A DNA stretch of 64,000 nucleotides from Bacteroidia bacterium (GTDB lineage: Bacteria > Bacteroidota > Bacteroidia > J057): assembly GCA_033391075.1 (NCBI GenBank), contig JAWPMV010000003.1, positions 186,001 through 250,000 of the forward strand, given 5' to 3'. The notes beneath the pieces are model-generated. The model saw only the letters and a program-made list of their open reading frames with translations. It was not told where the DNA came from and made no database searches. Positions 41,511 through 50,249 of the stretch are shown here, in pieces. Within the stretch, counting starts at the first letter, position 1; each line of letters begins with the position of its first letter. A program made the translations under genes and the position numbers.

Positions 41511-44500
41511 TTATAAACTAATATTTAGGCCAAGAATAATAGTTCTTGCTACAGGCATATAGCCCCCGTCAAAACCTAATGTTCTATCATTTCCTGTTTG
41601 AATTTCAGGATTTAGCCCCGTGTAGTCTGTAATCGTAAGAACATTCTGCCCCTGAATATATACCTGCCCAGATCTCATCCCCAATTTTTGAGCAAGAGTT
41701 GTAGGAAAGTTGTATGTCAATTGAACATTTCTCAGGCGGAAGAAACTTCCATCTTCAATCAAGTAGGTAGAAACCCGGCTACTGATTTGATCGTTTGCAT
41801 CCATAATAGGTGAAGTCGCATTAGGATTAGCTGCTACCCATTGCTCTCTCGGAGCTGTAGGATTTGTAGGTTGCCATGCCTCATATAGGGCTCTTGTTGA
41901 CCTGTTACCCTGGAAAGAGTTGAAATCTGCAAAGAAACGTACATAGTTAAAGATGTCATTTCCATGAGAACCATTTCCGAATAACGTAAGTTCAAAATCC
42001 TTATAACCAACACTCAAATTTAATCCATAGGTAAAGTCCGGGTGAGGATTACCAATGATGGTTCTGTCATCATCATTGATCTGTCCGTCCCCATTCACAT
42101 CTTCTACTTTGAATTTTCCGGGTGCATTATATGAACCATATTCAGGCCATGCTGCAGCTTCTTCAACAGATTGGAATATTCCTACCACATTAAACCCAAA
42201 GAAAGAGGAAATGGGATTACCTATTTGGGTAACTGTCATAGAAGGTACCCTTGAACTATTACCGAATATTCTGGAATCGTCCGTATTTAATGCGTCAATG
42301 TTGTTTCTGTAAGTAGAAAAATTACCATCGATGCTGTAGTAGAAATCTCCTCGACGGTCTGAAAATCCAATCCCTAAGTCAAGCCCTTTATTAGTTACCT
42401 GCCCTACATTAAAAGAAGGCGCTCTTGCATCTCCCGCAGAAAAGGTAATCGGAACTTGCAAAAGCATGTCGGTAGTGACACGGTTCCATAAGTCAAACTC
42501 TACCGTCAACTTATTATTGAACATCGATGCGTCAAATCCCAGGTTATTTGAAGTTGTCGTCTCCCATCTTGCATTGGGGTTACCAAAAGAGGCTGCATCA
42601 AATCCGATGGTCGGGCTGCTATTACTTCCATCAATAGGATATCCTGCGTGGAAGATACTGGAACGGTAGGTTGTGAAGGCGTTGTAGTCTCCAATCTCCT
42701 GGTTACCAGTTTGTCCCCAACCATACCTGATTTTGAAATCATTGAAGAAAGGAAAAGCATTGTAAAAGAATGGTTCTTCAGAAATCCTCCATCCCAGACT
42801 GAAGGCAGGGAATACCGCACTCCTTGCCGCTTGCCTAAATCTTGATGAGGCATCGTTTCTGATCGTAAACTGTACCAGGTATTTTTGGTCATAGCTATAG
42901 TTAAACTGACCGAATTGAGAGAAGAGTGAAAAATCTCGGGATACGTTACCAAAGTTGGAGGAGGTAGTTGCATCACCCAGATCCAGATAACTGATGATTT
43001 CATTAGTTTCAAAGGCAAACCTTTGTCTTCCTGCTCCAAAAAATTCGGCAAACTGCTCGATGGCTTCGATACCCACGTTCGCATTTACGGTATGAATCTG
43101 GTTAAATGTCTTATTATAATTTAAGGTATTAGACCAAACCCATTGGTAATCGTAGCTGCTACTTGCACTCGAGCTATTGATGAAGTTTCCTTCTACGTAC
43201 TCAGGTTGAGGACGACCGATATCGCGCCGACGTGAGGCATTTAAGTCAATTCCAAAACTGGTTCTTACGGACAGATCCTTAACTATTTCGAGTTCTGCAT
43301 ATACATTTCCGAAAGCACGAAGATTGTAAGTTCTGTCATCCTGATTTCTTGCCAGACTTGCATAAGGGTTGAAGTTATTACCCAGGTTTGCACCCCGGCT
43401 TCCTGCAAAATTACCTGCAATATCAAATACTGGTAGGAGCGGGTGGTGCTTGTATGAACCAGAAACAGCGTTTTGCTCTCCATTGTTTCCAAAGCCTCCT
43501 TGTCTATTACCTAGAGCAACGGTAAAGTTTTCCCCTACTTTTAATCTTCCATTAGCAACATCAAATTCTGTGTTAGCACGAAGTGAAACCCGATCATAAC
43601 TCACAAATCTGGTAATCGCATCTTGTTTAAAGTAGTTTACACTGAAAGCGTATCTGGCATTTTCGGATGCTCCTGTCGCGGCCAATTGATGACTCATGAT
43701 TGGCGCATTGTCTCGCGTAACTTCCCCCCACCAATCAGTATCAGCAGATCGGGTAATTGCGAAAATATTATCAGGCGTCAAAGAATATAGACTTTCATCC
43801 ACCGTATTGGCACCACTCGGGAATACGTAAGTAGGAATGGTGACTTGACCATTTGCTCCAAAGGAATATTGACCATGCGAAGGCGTTTTTCCTGCATATA
43901 AATCAGCCAGGTACAAGTACTCCCCTAATTCTGCTGCATTGAGGGCTTCAACATCGTTCGTTCCTGATTGAAAGCCATAAAATCCATTATAACTCAAGGT
44001 CGGCTTTCCTAATTTTCCTTTACGTGTAGTAACAATAATTACCCCGTTCGCAGCACGAGATCCATAAATAGAGGCAGCCGATGCATCTTTCAATACCTGT
44101 ATGGTCTCGATATCATTGGGATTCAAGGTAGCCTGACTTGTTGAGGGTACCCCATCGATAATGTAGAGGGGGTTGTTGTTACCTACTGTACCAAATCCTC
44201 TAATACGCACAGTGGCCTCTCCACCGGGAGTTGCATCATTGATAATGGTAAGACCTGAAGCCCTACCCTGAAGTTGTTGTGCGAAGGTTGTTGCTGGCAC
44301 AGCCAATAATTCTTTGCTATCCACAGTTGCAACGGCCCCTGTAATGTCCCGTTTACTTTGTGCTGTGTATCCTGTAATTACGACCTCATCAAGTACTTGG
44401 TCTGATGAAAGTTTTACATTTACAACAGATTGGCCGTTTACAGCTACCTCAATTTTAGTATAGGTAATATAAGAGAATACAAGTACCGCATCAGTACCTG

Positions 44501-44702
44501 CATCTAAGGAGAATGCTCCTTTGTCATCGGTCAGAGTCCCCGTTGTTGTTCCTTTAATAACAACAGAAACTCCAGTAAGCGGATCGCCTGATTCAGAATC
44601 AGTCACCACTCCCGTTACCTGTGCCATGGCTACATTAGAAAGAAATAAAAATGACAGGGCGAAAACAGACAATCTTATCACATTAAGATTAAGATTTCTC
44701 AT
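41511..44702 (-). CDS. SusC/RagA family TonB-linked outer-membrane importer
   Basis: Signal peptide to AMAQ (28), a carboxypeptidase-regulatory-like domain at about 29-105 (VTGVVTDSESGDPLTGVSVV), a TonB-box-like LDEVVITGYTAQ (about 108-118) and a plug at about 120-230 with the SusC hallmarks VRIRGFGTVGNNNPLYIIDG, DIETIQVLKDASAASIYGSR and NGVIIVTTRKG. The remaining ~830 residues form the barrel, ending RTIILGLNISL. It pairs with SusD downstream. Its 5' flank is a ~730-bp gene-free AT-rich region with a candidate Bacteroidota -7 element. Confidence 0.95.
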   Translation of the reverse strand: MRNLNLNVIRLSVFALSFLFLSNVAMAQVTGVVTDSESGDPLTGVSVVIKGTTTGTLTDDKGAFSLDAGTDAVLVFSYITYTKIEVAVNGQSVVNVKLSSDQVLDEVVITGYTAQSKRDITGAVATVDSKELLAVPATTFAQQLQGRASGLTIINDATPGGEATVRIRGFGTVGNNNPLYIIDGVPSTSQATLNPNDIETIQVLKDASAASIYGSRAANGVIIVTTRKGKLGKPTLSYNGFYGFQSGTNDVEALNAAELGEYLYLADLYAGKTPSHGQYSFGANGQVTIPTYVFPSGANTVDESLYSLTPDNIFAITRSADTDWWGEVTRDNAPIMSHQLAATGASENARYAFSVNYFKQDAITRFVSYDRVSLRANTEFDVANGRLKVGENFTVALGNRQGGFGNNGEQNAVSGSYKHHPLLPVFDIAGNFAGSRGANLGNNFNPYASLARNQDDRTYNLRAFGNVYAELEIVKDLSVRTSFGIDLNASRRRDIGRPQPEYVEGNFINSSSASSSYDYQWVWSNTLNYNKTFNQIHTVNANVGIEAIEQFAEFFGAGRQRFAFETNEIISYLDLGDATTSSNFGNVSRDFSLFSQFGQFNYSYDQKYLVQFTIRNDASSRFRQAARSAVFPAFSLGWRISEEPFFYNAFPFFNDFKIRYGWGQTGNQEIGDYNAFTTYRSSIFHAGYPIDGSNSSPTIGFDAASFGNPNARWETTTSNNLGFDASMFNNKLTVEFDLWNRVTTDMLLQVPITFSAGDARAPSFNVGQVTNKGLDLGIGFSDRRGDFYYSIDGNFSTYRNNIDALNTDDSRIFGNSSRVPSMTVTQIGNPISSFFGFNVVGIFQSVEEAAAWPEYGSYNAPGKFKVEDVNGDGQINDDDRTIIGNPHPDFTYGLNLSVGYKDFELTLFGNGSHGNDIFNYVRFFADFNSFQGNRSTRALYEAWQPTNPTAPREQWVAANPNATSPIMDANDQISSRVSTYLIEDGSFFRLRNVQLTYNFPTTLAQKLGMRSGQVYIQGQNVLTITDYTGLNPEIQTGNDRTLGFDGGYMPVARTIILGLNISL

Positions 44703-44749
44703 AGCGAAATGTTTTTTTGTAGTAGATTAGTTTTAACAGGTGATTCTCT

Positions 44750-44757
44750 CAAACATA
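44750..44757 (-). promoter_or_regulatory. Candidate Bacteroidota -7 box for susC
   Basis: The minus strand reads TATGTTTG, matching the TAnnTTTG consensus of the primary sigma factor in this phylum, about 47 bp upstream of the susC start. I do not see a TTTG -33 element at normal spacing, so this is tentative. Confidence 0.35.
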
Positions 44758-45409
44758 AATGTCAATCTAATTCTATTGGGAAGCCCAAATCCTTAGAGAA
44801 TATATTCGAGGAAATCCTATCCCAGAAACTTATTTTGATCCTTACTCATATTTCTTTACAAATCCTCTTACAATCAAGCTCTTGAGAGATAATTAAAAGA
44901 AGAAACTGTACATATGTGTTAGGAAATAGTATCCGGTGTCTTGGGACACTCAATCTTGAAGAGTCAAATAAAAAATACCTCAAGTAGTAAGTAAGTCCAT
45001 GTCCAATAACTCGCAATATTCAGGCTTGGCTTTAAAAAATATGCGAGATGGCTAGTTCTAGCCTAATTGTGTTTGAAAAAAACTAGGGGATGCGGTTTAA
45101 CGTTTGCATTTAATTAGTTAGTGTGAAAAATATGAATACTTAGTTTTTGGGTTAAGAACGATTATCTCTACTAAAGATATAAATTCCTTAATTAAATCGG
45201 ATTAAAAATAATTATTTGTCAATTCTCCCTTAAATCAATAAGCAGATTTGAAAGAGGACAATGGTGTAATCCTCATTTTCAATAGGCAAATAATTCCAGA
45301 TGCCTTGAAACGAATTTGCACTTAGGGAATAAAAAAAACAGTAGCCTGAAAGGTTTGCATCCCCCATCGAGAGGCAACAGCAAGTGCCAATAATCTGGCG
45401 CATGAGCCC

Positions 45410-45431
45410 AAGGGGTTGTTTTTATCCCCTT
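45410..45431 (-). terminator. Weak hairpin after the leucine-rich protein gene
   Basis: AAGGGG and CCCCTT pair around a 10-nt A/T-rich loop, 5 bp past the stop of the 45436-46581 gene. No T-tract follows, so termination is uncertain. Confidence 0.35.
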
Positions 45432-45435
45432 TGAG

Positions 45436-46581
45436 TTATAAGAATCTTTGTTTCACAAACTTCTGGCTTGCCCATTTGTCTCCCGATTGGATGTAAAGAA
45501 AATAGATTCCGCTGGACAATTCAGAAAGATCCAGGAAAGAGGTTGAGAATCTTTTTTCAAGAACAACTTCCCCTATCATATTTATTACCTTCAGATTTCC
45601 GTAAGCAAGACCTTCAAGTTTCACTCTTCCTGTACTTGGATTAGGATAAATAGAAACATCAATCCTATTATAATCCTCAAGGCCTACTAAAGAAGCACAG
45701 GCATTTTCGATTTGTGCCCGATTACTGCAACCCATTGCATTTCCCCTTAAAAAAACCTGATTCGTGGTCGTGGATAGATAATCACAAATACTTCTTACAC
45801 CACAAATGGATAAGCGAGGAGAGCCCGTAATACTTAAGTCCGTAATTGTATATCCATCAAGATTTTCCAAGCCATACAGGCTGCTAAGCGAACTATTATC
45901 CAATACCCTCAAGGGACCATTTATTGTCATGAGATTTCCCAAACTATTCAGGTCCATGAGGCTACTATTATTCATTATCCGCAGGCCTCTGCCAATAGCA
46001 TTCAGCTTGTCCAGTCCATTTAGGTTTTGTAAGCCTGGATTTGATTGTAGCAGCAAATTGTCTCCTATACTTGTCAGATTTTCCAGGCCCCTTAAGTTTG
46101 TTATGGATGCATTTTCACTTATAGCCAAAAAATTGCCAATAGAATCTAAATTGCTCAAGCCGCCCAAGTCCAGGAGGGCATCATTGGAAAATATGGATAC
46201 AGATCCTCCTACAGATGTTAGGTTTCTCAATCCGTTTAGGCTCGATAAAACAGTATTTGTGATCAAAAAAAGATCCCCTCCAATAAACTCAAGTTGCTGT
46301 AAACCTTTCAAACTACCCAAGGCATTGTTATATCGGATAGCTAAGTTGCCACTGATAGAATCTATTTGTACCAGACTATCCAAATTTGTAATGGCTCCGA
46401 AAAGAGCTTCTTCTATAAATACATTTCCCAATATATGCCTGCATCCAGGATAGTTTGCCGGAAAGGCATCAACCTGAGCCTGAGAAGCAAAAGTAAATCC
46501 TGTAGGGAGACAGCTCTGGGCTGTAGTATGACAAAAAGAATAAAAGGTCGTAATGAGTAGAAGCAGGATAGACTTTTTCAT
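45436..46581 (-). CDS. Secreted leucine-rich (receptor L-like) repeat protein with T9SS sorting domain
   Basis: The start at 46581 gives the signal peptide MKKSILLLLITTFYSFCHTTAQ. Residues about 45-280 consist of ~24-residue repeats with the pattern GxLxIxxNxxLxxLxGLxxLxxIGG (NLAIRYNNALGSLKGLQQL, DLFLITNTVLSSLNGLRNL, SVSIFSNDALLDLGGLSNL and so on), a solenoid related to receptor L-domains. A Cys-rich cap (ICGVRSICDYL, GCSNRAQIENAC) closes it. The C-terminal ~75 residues are a type A sorting domain (VSIYPNPSTGRVKLEG, KVINMIGEVV, SSGIYFLYIQSGD). It is predicted to be secreted through the type IX system, with a binding role. It is a stand-alone gene between the susC promoter region and an IS scrap. 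Confidence 0.8.
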   Translation of the reverse strand: MKKSILLLLITTFYSFCHTTAQSCLPTGFTFASQAQVDAFPANYPGCRHILGNVFIEEALFGAITNLDSLVQIDSISGNLAIRYNNALGSLKGLQQLEFIGGDLFLITNTVLSSLNGLRNLTSVGGSVSIFSNDALLDLGGLSNLDSIGNFLAISENASITNLRGLENLTSIGDNLLLQSNPGLQNLNGLDKLNAIGRGLRIMNNSSLMDLNSLGNLMTINGPLRVLDNSSLSSLYGLENLDGYTITDLSITGSPRLSICGVRSICDYLSTTTNQVFLRGNAMGCSNRAQIENACASLVGLEDYNRIDVSIYPNPSTGRVKLEGLAYGNLKVINMIGEVVLEKRFSTSFLDLSELSSGIYFLYIQSGDKWASQKFVKQRFL

Positions 46582-46725
46582 TGGGGGTAGTTCTTTCAAG
46601 ATTTGCATAGCTGATTAGATCCTTCCTTCATAATCATAAAATAATTTAATGAGGCCTATTTCATGTCTGCTGGCTTACAAAATAAGCTTTAGTTCGTCTT
46701 GCTATTAATAAAATTAAAGAAAAGA

Positions 46726-46885
46726 AATGGAGAGGCTATCGCATCTCAATCTTCAAGCCCAGGAGTACGAACCACACACGCACAATCCGGTATCTTCTGT
46801 CTCTCCTCCCCTGCCCCAAAGAAGGTCAAACACAGAGTCCGGAAGGAAAATCAACCCCTTTTTAATCTTGACCATTCCATAAACA
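46726..46885 (+). pseudogene. Decayed 3' end of an IS3 orfB
   Basis: With one inferred base loss, the reading is WRGYRISI...QEYEPHTHNPVSSVSPPLPQRR, then NTESGRKINPFL. It parallels the intact OrfB tail (WKDYRKLKLQALDYERDSHD, then PVSSVSPPLPRKTPDTESGR). The DNA word GTCTCTCCTCCCCTGCCCC is shared exactly. It has the same orientation as the intact element 11 kb away. No other part of an IS is visible here. Confidence 0.75.
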
Positions 46886-46904
46886 ACCTTAGCAATAAAT
46901 CCCT

Positions 46905-48011
46905 TTACTCTAAGCCAGCCTCCAAGAGTTTAATCAAATCCAATTCGTGTTGCCGATTCAATCCCAAACCTACTTCCGCAGCTCCAAAATCAATCGTTCT
47001 CTGAACATTCTGGCTATACCACTTCAGGCAATCATCCAGGGTTTCTGTCATCGGTCTATACGTAAATCCACTACTGATCAGTTTCTCATTGCTGATTTGC
47101 ATAAATCCAGGATCTTCAGACAAGGGCGCCCATAAAGGCATATCAGAAAAGGAGTAAATCTTGTGTTTTTTGAAAAATTCTTCACTGGCCCAATAAACCT
47201 TAGCATTTGAATTGAAATGTGATTGAGCAGTTTGTATAAAGTCTTTCCACAGCAATTTCTCTTCTCCTGGACCCACACAGTTATAAGTCCCCAGTAGTTT
47301 CTGCTCAGCTGCCTGTATTGCAAATCGGCCCACATCTTTGACATCGATAAATTGCAAAGGATCCTGTCCACTACCAGGCGCAATAAAGGGTTCATGTGAA
47401 CTGAGCTTTAAACACCAGTAGAGCAGATCATATGCAGGATTCCTCCATCCTGTGATCGGTCCCGGTCTCAGGATGCTATGATTAGAAGGGAATCTTTCGC
47501 GTACAAAGTTTTCAGCCGCATGTTTCTCTTCTGGGTATTCCCAATCCACTTTATCCAGTTCAAGGCTTACCAAATTTGAGGATTCATGAAGACCTACTTC
47601 CTGAAAATTATTATAAACCGCTATACTTGAAATAAATACATAGTGCCTGGCTTTCTCTTGAAATACTTTCGTTGCATCATCCACCAGTCTCGATTTTTCC
47701 GGCCAGACATCTATCACCAAATCCCATTCCTGATCCGCAAGAGAACTATATCCTTCTATCCCACTTTCACGATCTCCTTTGAATAATTGCAATTGGGGAT
47801 ACAAAGTCGGATTACTAATCCCACGGTTGAATAAACTTATTTGATGATTTCTGGCAATTGCGGCTTCTACAATTGATGGGCCAAGAAAATTGGTTCCACC
47901 TAAAACGAGGATTTTCAAAGATTCTTCCTCGGTTACACAGGAACTCAAAGAGAGGCTACTGGCCAATGCTGCGGTTCCTGCCAGAGATTTTACAAACTGA
48001 CGACGTTTCAT
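46905..48011 (-). CDS. Exported NAD-dependent epimerase/dehydratase-like protein
   Basis: The N-terminus MKRRQFVKSLAGTAALASSLSLSSC combines a twin-arginine signal with a lipobox, so the protein should be exported folded and possibly lipid-anchored, unusual for a cofactor-binding fold. An extended-SDR Rossmann domain follows: ILVLGGTNFLGPSIVEAA (about 34-51), FISSIAVY (about 125-132), then LRPGPITGW and PLQFIDVKDVGRFAI. The usual YxxxK is replaced by a less clear YPEEKHAAE (Tyr and Lys four residues apart, around 158-162). Sugar-nucleotide or sugar oxidoreduction is likely; the substrate is unknown. Its stop lies 20 bp from the IS scrap. Confidence 0.75.
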   Translation of the reverse strand: MKRRQFVKSLAGTAALASSLSLSSCVTEEESLKILVLGGTNFLGPSIVEAAIARNHQISLFNRGISNPTLYPQLQLFKGDRESGIEGYSSLADQEWDLVIDVWPEKSRLVDDATKVFQEKARHYVFISSIAVYNNFQEVGLHESSNLVSLELDKVDWEYPEEKHAAENFVRERFPSNHSILRPGPITGWRNPAYDLLYWCLKLSSHEPFIAPGSGQDPLQFIDVKDVGRFAIQAAEQKLLGTYNCVGPGEEKLLWKDFIQTAQSHFNSNAKVYWASEEFFKKHKIYSFSDMPLWAPLSEDPGFMQISNEKLISSGFTYRPMTETLDDCLKWYSQNVQRTIDFGAAEVGLGLNRQHELDLIKLLEAGLE

Positions 48012-48191
48012 AGTATTCGGTAGCTTATCACATGCGTTTTAATAGAAAATTTAGCTTATATGCACCTATCTTAGGCCATAGCCTCTAAATTTATGTACTG
48101 CTCATGCATTATTTAGTTGTGGCAATCAGCTTTTTAACAAAACATTAAGCAGTCAAGCTTCAGGATTTCGCAGCAAGAAGATTAGGTTGAA

Positions 48192-49037
48192 ATGGAAAAT
48201 ATCAGCGTACGTAGATCCATTTTAAGAGATTTAATATTACCCATTTTGGTATGGGCTGCTATCATTGTCATTTTCTCGAGTGTAAAGAAACTCCCTTTTG
48301 AATTTCCTGAAGAAGGAAAAATTCTGCTGAGGTACCTGACAAAAATTCTGACTACCGTTTTTATCCCCCTTATACTGATCAGAATTATATATAAAGATGA
48401 GGCCGAATTTGGAATATATTTTCCGCCATTTCCAGACTCTTTTAAACTTTCTTTTAGGGCTTATTCGATCGGTGGGCCCGCAGGCATGAGTTTTTTATTG
48501 ATTGCTTTTCTGGGCTGGGGATTTGACGATTGGTATGGATCTGCTATACTAAGTATTACCTATTTACTGGTTTTCTATTTTGTCCCAAAAGTCTGCCGTA
48601 AGCTTCCGAGTCGTTCGGAAATTACTATTCCCAATAAGCAGATTTATGTATATGTCCTGCTTAGTCTGCTCAGCTGGATAATCGCATTCTTTAGTTATAG
48701 CTACTTCCCCCTGATCTCAAAGATTTTGTATTATGTTTTCATTGTAGGCTTAGGGGAGGAATTACTATTCAGGGGATATCTTCAATCTGCATTTAACAGA
48801 TATTTTGGAAAGCCTTTTCAGGTTGGGAATGTCAAATTCGGATATGGATTATTGCTTGCCTCCCTACTATTTGGCCTCATTCATGCCCTGGTTGTTGTTC
48901 CTCCTGTCTGGCCCTGGGCCTTATTTACCTTCTTCATGGGATTGACCCTGGGATATATACGAGAGAAAGATGGATCTATCCTTGCGCCACTTTTGTTACA
49001 CGCTATGCTGGATATGCCCCTTGCATTTATGTCCTGA
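48192..49037 (+). CDS. CPBP family intramembrane metalloprotease
   Basis: A membrane protein with about eight hydrophobic segments. The core motifs are Glu-Glu-xxx-Arg in VGLGEELLFRGYLQSAF (around residues 190-200), His in LFGLIHALVV (around 233) and HAMLDMP near the C-terminus. It is divergent from the epimerase-like gene and convergent with the YceI-TPR gene. Its substrate is unknown; it is the third CPBP gene in the window and only distantly similar to the other two. Confidence 0.8.
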   Translation: MENISVRRSILRDLILPILVWAAIIVIFSSVKKLPFEFPEEGKILLRYLTKILTTVFIPLILIRIIYKDEAEFGIYFPPFPDSFKLSFRAYSIGGPAGMSFLLIAFLGWGFDDWYGSAILSITYLLVFYFVPKVCRKLPSRSEITIPNKQIYVYVLLSLLSWIIAFFSYSYFPLISKILYYVFIVGLGEELLFRGYLQSAFNRYFGKPFQVGNVKFGYGLLLASLLFGLIHALVVVPPVWPWALFTFFMGLTLGYIREKDGSILAPLLLHAMLDMPLAFMS

Positions 49038-49042
49038 AGACA

Positions 49043-49114
49043 TTTGCCCCTATATAAAAAGAGGCAAAAGTCAGGACCTAATGAAGCAGGGAAGTTCCAC
49101 AACATTAGGTCCTG
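49043..49114. terminator. Two consecutive hairpins between convergent genes
   Basis: TTTGCC/GGCAAA (49043-49048 with 49063-49068) is followed by CAGGACCTAATG/CATTAGGTCCTG (49072-49083 with 49103-49114), the latter a perfect 12-bp stem. They fill the 87-bp gap between convergent genes, so they probably end transcription from both sides. T-tracts are lacking. Confidence 0.55.
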
Positions 49115-49124
49115 CGCGTCCGTA

Positions 49125-50102
49125 TTAGTTCAAATGCTTCAAAGCTTCGGCAGCATTCATATTATTGGGATCAAGTTCAAGAGCTTTCCGATAATGCTTT
49201 TGCGCTTCTTTTAAATTTTTCATCCGGGCATAAACTTCGCCCAGGGAATCATAGACATTTGCATCCTCAGGAAATTCCGCTTGATTCCTCTGCATCAAAC
49301 TCAGAGCTTCTTCATGTTTATCTTGTTTTAGCAGCATATAAGCAACCATATTCAAGGCATTGGCATTTATTTCTGTCTCCTTTTTCAATGCTTCAAAACG
49401 ATCGAATGCTCCGCTAAGACCCTCTGTTTTGTAGGCAGCATAAATAGAGCCCGGAGGCCTGTTCTCATTACGTAGGAAATTCTTGAAATTATCCTCCTTG
49501 ATTTGTTTACCCAATAGACTGAAATTCACCGTAACCTCATCCGATAGAGCTACGATTCCCTCTTTCACCTGGCTCCAATTATCTCCCATTACACCATACT
49601 CCTTTCTGTTGAGGGTATAAGAGCCTGTAAAAATTACCTGATGGTCTCCCCGCATATCTTCTATTACCCCTACTGCCGGAGCAATTAGAAAACTGATGCT
49701 TTTTGTGGTTTCTTTTACCGTCAAATTTCCCTTTACCCTTAATCCCTTTCCCTCTGCTTCTACCCTTGTGCTCGTAAAGGTGATATGGGGATATTTCTCA
49801 GCAAGAAACCAATTATCCGATTTCAAATCACGGTCTCTCCAATCATTGTTGGTATCAATGCTTTCTACCTCGATTTGAAAACTTACGGATGTCTGAGATA
49901 GGGATTCGGGATTGTAATAAATGCTTCCGTAGAAGTTTCCAAAATTTCCCCTGACTTTCGCATATCCCATATAAGTCGTTTCAAACTCAAAGTAGCTATG
50001 CATGCCTTCAATTGGATAAAGATGGTCGATATCAAAATTTTGAGCGGGAAGGAGGTTTATCAATCCTAACCCTAAGAATAAAATAAGTGAGACTTTGTTC
50101 AT
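49125..50102 (-). CDS. Periplasmic YceI-like protein with C-terminal TPR
   Basis: A signal peptide (MNKVSLILFLGLGLINLLPAQ) is followed by a YceI-type lipocalin-like domain at about 22-185 (IEGMHSYFEFETTYMGYAKV, SVSFQIEVESIDTNNDWRD, LKSDNWFLAEKYPHITFTST, LTVKETTKSISFL), a fold that binds polyisoprenoid or fatty-acyl ligands. After a linker, tetratricopeptide repeats occupy about 230-325 (ALNMVAYMLLKQDKHEEALS, ANVYDSLGEVYARMKNLKEA). The fusion suggests a lipid-binding protein that docks to a partner. Between its start and the AraC gene is an inverted repeat at 50106-50132. Confidence 0.8.
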   Translation of the reverse strand: MNKVSLILFLGLGLINLLPAQNFDIDHLYPIEGMHSYFEFETTYMGYAKVRGNFGNFYGSIYYNPESLSQTSVSFQIEVESIDTNNDWRDRDLKSDNWFLAEKYPHITFTSTRVEAEGKGLRVKGNLTVKETTKSISFLIAPAVGVIEDMRGDHQVIFTGSYTLNRKEYGVMGDNWSQVKEGIVALSDEVTVNFSLLGKQIKEDNFKNFLRNENRPPGSIYAAYKTEGLSGAFDRFEALKKETEINANALNMVAYMLLKQDKHEEALSLMQRNQAEFPEDANVYDSLGEVYARMKNLKEAQKHYRKALELDPNNMNAAEALKHLN

Positions 50103-50105
50103 AAT

Positions 50106-50132
50106 CTTTTAGGCCAAATATTCACCTAAAAG
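50106..50132 (-). promoter_or_regulatory. Inverted repeat just upstream of the YceI-TPR gene
   Basis: CTTTTAGG and CCTAAAAG are separated by 11 bp and begin 4 bp upstream of the start codon. It may be an operator or a 5'-leader hairpin over the start. Confidence 0.35.
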
Positions 50133-50249
50133 AGCAAGGAATCGCCCAATCCGATAGGATTTACCTCTTTTTTTCAGAAATGCTTATTTTGAATAATTTG
50201 GCCCCTGTGAATTGGCCTGTATGGAGAGCAGAAAGTTCAGGTATTCTAA

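Larger units (their letters stand above)
44703..45435. other. Gene-free AT-rich intergenic region upstream of susC
   Basis: I find no credible coding frame in about 730 bp. It should hold the promoter and operator of the susCD operon; the only elements I can point to are the -7-like motif at 44750-44757 and the weak hairpin at 45410-45431. Confidence 0.6.

Noticed and set aside
46699-47004. A 101-codon plus-strand open frame
   Set aside because: It crosses the decayed IS3 orfB tail in the wrong frame and runs antisense into the epimerase-like gene; it is explained by the relic.
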